A DNA stretch of 8,086 bases. Origin: Micrococcales bacterium (lineage in GTDB: Bacteria > Actinomycetota > Actinomycetes > Actinomycetales > Dermatophilaceae). This document shows, one piece after another, positions 5,407 to 8,086 of this stretch. The stretch spans positions 1 through 8,086 of the forward strand of contig PMJN01000499.1 of the NCBI GenBank assembly GCA_003157445.1, given 5' to 3'. The position numbers and the translations under genes are program-made. Every line of letters begins with the position of its first letter. The stretch's first letter is position 1. The notes beneath the pieces are model-generated. The model ran no database searches, was not told the origin of the DNA, and saw nothing but the letters and a program-made list of their open reading frames with translations.

Positions 5407-7209
5407 TCATTGTTTGGGCACCGCGTACAACGCCTCGACCTCGGATGCGTAGTCCTTCATCACCAGGTTGCGCTTGAGTTTCAGGGAAGGTGTCAGGTAG
5501 CCGTTGTCCTCGGTGAAGTCGCCGGCAAGGACGGTGAACTTGCGAATCGACTCGGCCTTGCTGACTGCCTTGTTCGCGTTCTCGACCGCAGCCTGGAGCT
5601 CGGCGTGAACGACGTCGTTGGTGTGGGCATCATCTAAGGAGAGATTCCGGAGCCTTCTGTTCTTCGCCCAAGGTGCGAGCATCTGCGCGTCGAGGGTGAT
5701 CAGCGCGCCGATGAAGGGCTTCTGGTCGCCGACCACGATGCACTGTGAGACCAGGGGATGAGCGCGCAAGCGGTCCTCGAGGAATGCGGGGACCACGTTC
5801 TTGCCGCCAGCCGTGATCAGGAGCTCTTTCTTGCGGCCGGTGATGGTCAGGAAGCCTTCGTCATCAAGTCTTCCGATGTCGCCGGTGTGGAACCATCCAT
5901 CTACGAGGGCTTCGCCCGTGGCGGCCTCGTTGTTGCGGTAGGCCGAGAAGACGTTGTTGCCCTTGATCAGGATCTCACCGTCAGGGCTAATCTCGATGGC
6001 GACGCCGGGCAGGGGGGTGCCGACGGTGCCGATCTTGATGAGGTCCGGGGTGTTCAGGGTTGCTGGAGCGGTGGTCTCTGTCAGCCCGTAGCCCTCGAGC
6101 ACAGTGATCCCGATGCCCCGGTAGAAGTGGCCCAGATCGGGACCCAGCGGGGCACCACCAGAGACCGCATAGGCGACCTTGCCGCCCAGGGCGGCCCGCA
6201 GCTTGCCGTAGACGAGCCTGTCGAACACCCCGTGCCTGGCTTTGAGCAGTAGGCCCGGCCCGCCGTTCTCTTGCGCCTGGCTCCAGGCGATCGCCGTGGC
6301 AGCTGCTGTGTGGAAGATTCTGCCCTGGCCCGCGGAGACGGCCTTCTGTTCTGAGGAGTTGTAGATCTTCTCGAAGACACGCGGCACCGACAGGATGAAC
6401 GTGGGGGAGAATGTGCCGAAGTCGGTGATCAGGTCCTTGATGCTGGAATTGAAACCCATCCGTACCCCTGCATGGACGCAGACAACCTGGATGAAGCGCG
6501 CGAAGACGTGCGCCAGGGGCAGGAACAAGAGCGTCGAGGCGCCCTCCACACCCACAACCACCTGCATCCGTTCGCAGGCGTTCTCGGCCAGGGCCATGAA
6601 GTTGTCGTGGGTGAGCTGGCAGCCCTTGGGGCGCCCGGTCGTTCCCGAGGTGTAGATGATCGTGGCGACATCGCCGCGACTGACCTGGCTGCGCCGTGCC
6701 TCCAGAGACTCATCAGTGATCTCGCGCCCGGCCGCCTTGAGCTCGTCGAGCCCACCAGCGTCTATCTGCCACACCTGACGAATCTCGGGCACGTCGGCTT
6801 GTAGACCGGCCAGGATCATGGCATGGCTTGGCGTCTCCAGGATCACCGCAGCGCACGCCGAGTCCTTGATGATCCAGCCGACCTGCAGGGCTGAGGAGGT
6901 TTCGTAGATCGGCACCGAGACTGCCCCGGCCATCCAGATGCTGAAGTCCGTCACGGCCCACTCGTATCGCGTCTTACTCATGATCGCGACGCGTTCTCCG
7001 AGGCTGATCCCGCAAGCCATCAGACCCTTGGCGAGGGCGCGTACGTCAGCGAGGAACTCGGCATTGGTGACATCGATCCAGGTGCCTGACGACGGCTTGC
7101 AGAACGCCACCTTGCCAGGCTGGCTGGCGGCGTTGCGGACCGGCAGATCCGAGAGGTTGCCCTTGATGCGAGGCGGCGTGACAAGTGGGGGAACGGAAAT
7201 GCGTTTCAC
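5407..7209 (-). CDS. Long-chain fatty acid–CoA ligase, FadD15-like
   Basis: The 600-residue enzyme belongs to the ANL superfamily. It would activate long-chain fatty acids with ATP to acyl-AMP and then to acyl-CoA, for membrane lipid synthesis or beta-oxidation. Visible core motifs are the phosphate loop TSGTTGRPKG (187-196), the adenine-site motif GYGLTET (373-379), HTGD with the ribose-binding Asp (441-444), the hinge region GRKKE (458-462) and a C-terminal TPSLKLKR (573-580) bearing the likely catalytic Lys. Its length and its large insert before the adenine motif fit the long-chain FadD15/FACL type rather than the shorter acyl-CoA synthetases. There is no membrane segment or signal peptide. 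The start is GTG (7207-7209), 6 nt after an AAGGA ribosome site. It is divergent from the SRPBCC gene and converges on the peptidase gene. In M. tuberculosis FadD15 is, from memory, likewise divergent to an SRPBCC/ArsA gene group. Confidence 0.95.
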   Translation of the reverse strand: MKRISVPPLVTPPRIKGNLSDLPVRNAASQPGKVAFCKPSSGTWIDVTNAEFLADVRALAKGLMACGISLGERVAIMSKTRYEWAVTDFSIWMAGAVSVPIYETSSALQVGWIIKDSACAAVILETPSHAMILAGLQADVPEIRQVWQIDAGGLDELKAAGREITDESLEARRSQVSRGDVATIIYTSGTTGRPKGCQLTHDNFMALAENACERMQVVVGVEGASTLLFLPLAHVFARFIQVVCVHAGVRMGFNSSIKDLITDFGTFSPTFILSVPRVFEKIYNSSEQKAVSAGQGRIFHTAAATAIAWSQAQENGGPGLLLKARHGVFDRLVYGKLRAALGGKVAYAVSGGAPLGPDLGHFYRGIGITVLEGYGLTETTAPATLNTPDLIKIGTVGTPLPGVAIEISPDGEILIKGNNVFSAYRNNEAATGEALVDGWFHTGDIGRLDDEGFLTITGRKKELLITAGGKNVVPAFLEDRLRAHPLVSQCIVVGDQKPFIGALITLDAQMLAPWAKNRRLRNLSLDDAHTNDVVHAELQAAVENANKAVSKAESIRKFTVLAGDFTEDNGYLTPSLKLKRNLVMKDYASEVEALYAVPKQ

Positions 7210-7215
7210 GAGGGG

Positions 7216-7220
7216 TCCTT
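7216..7220 (-). promoter_or_regulatory. Ribosome binding site of the acyl-CoA ligase gene
   Basis: The minus strand reads AAGGA, 6 nt before GTG 7209. It supports this GTG as the start. Confidence 0.65.
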
Positions 7221-7315
7221 AGATAGCACGTTGGTTCGGCCGCCGCACCCCAACCGCTCAGGGGATTCGCAACTCATGGCCATCACCGACCTCCCGGATA
7301 ACTTCACAGCGCCGA

Positions 7316-7321
7316 ATCTTA
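7316..7321 (-). promoter_or_regulatory. Candidate -10 element for the acyl-CoA ligase gene
   Basis: The minus strand reads TAAGAT, a full match to TAnnnT, about 100 nt upstream of the GTG start inside the 186-nt divergent region. The -35 zone is a poor match (the minus strand reads GTCAAC near 7340-7345), so this is tentative. Confidence 0.3.
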
Positions 7322-7382
7322 TGTCGCGCCATAGGCTAGGTTGACCGGCACACGCCTGGAGCGGTGGCAAACGCCCGCAAGG

Positions 7383-7388
7383 TAACCT
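7383..7388 (+). promoter_or_regulatory. Candidate -10 element of the SRPBCC–ArsA operon (leaderless start)
   Basis: TAACCT fits TAnnnT and ends 7 nt before the ATG at 7396. No ribosome site stands at a usable distance; the nearest, AAGG at 7379-7382, is 13 nt away. The element lies inside an inverted repeat, AAGGT-A-ACCTT (7379-7389). No clear -35 is seen. Confidence 0.4.
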
Positions 7389-7395
7389 TCGCTGC

Positions 7396-8086
<691 letters not shown>

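Noticed and set aside
5758..6252. Plus-strand frame of 164 codons opposite the acyl-CoA ligase
   Set aside because: It is antisense to conserved ligase motifs and shows no domain.
7341..7346. TTGACC as a -35 box for the SRPBCC operon
   Set aside because: No TAnnnT stands 16-19 nt downstream; the distance to TAACCT is 36 nt, too far for one promoter.

Overview
The window is chromosomal DNA from a high-GC Gram-positive bacterium (phylum Actinomycetota). The evidence is the strong G/C bias at third codon positions, GTG starts, very short gene spacing, and a gene set typical of actinobacterial core genomes. From memory, the order trpD – DEDDh/UvrC-like nuclease – FadD15-type acyl-CoA ligase, divergent to an SRPBCC protein and an ArsA-type ATPase, resembles the Mycobacterium tuberculosis Rv2192c to Rv2184c neighbourhood. 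The genes between the nuclease and the ligase differ here. I cannot name the genus from the sequence.

Layout. At 1-240 is the 3' end of an atypical receiver-domain protein, followed 3 nt later by trpD (244-1302), the anthranilate phosphoribosyltransferase of tryptophan synthesis. Convergent to trpD, and only 3 nt from its stop, is a minus-strand pair. The pair is a 610-residue fusion of a DEDDh 3'-5' exonuclease with a UvrC-like GIY-YIG nuclease (1600-3432) and, downstream of it, a stand-alone Lrp/AsnC ligand-binding domain (1306-1590). Divergent from the nuclease is an 87-residue protein with a CxxC-x6-CxxC motif (3603-3866). It is followed by an exported HExxH metallopeptidase with an N-terminal NTF2-like region (3935-5299). 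A convergent intergenic hairpin separates the peptidase from a minus-strand long-chain acyl-CoA ligase (5407-7209). Divergent from the ligase is an SRPBCC lipid-binding-fold protein (7396-7863), overlapped by 4 nt by the start of an ArsA/GET3-like ATPase that runs off the window (7860-8086).

How the genes may fit together. This is mostly housekeeping territory: amino acid synthesis, DNA repair, fatty acid activation and envelope proteolysis. The parts of least certain function are the SRPBCC–ArsA operon beside an acyl-CoA ligase, the small Cys-rich protein divergent from a nuclease with a predicted Fe-S site, and the receiver with His in place of its usual Lys. I found no mobile elements, CRISPR arrays, tRNA or rRNA genes, and no stretch over 300 nt without a gene. 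I see no strong case for a wholly new system; the findings are specific second-look points.
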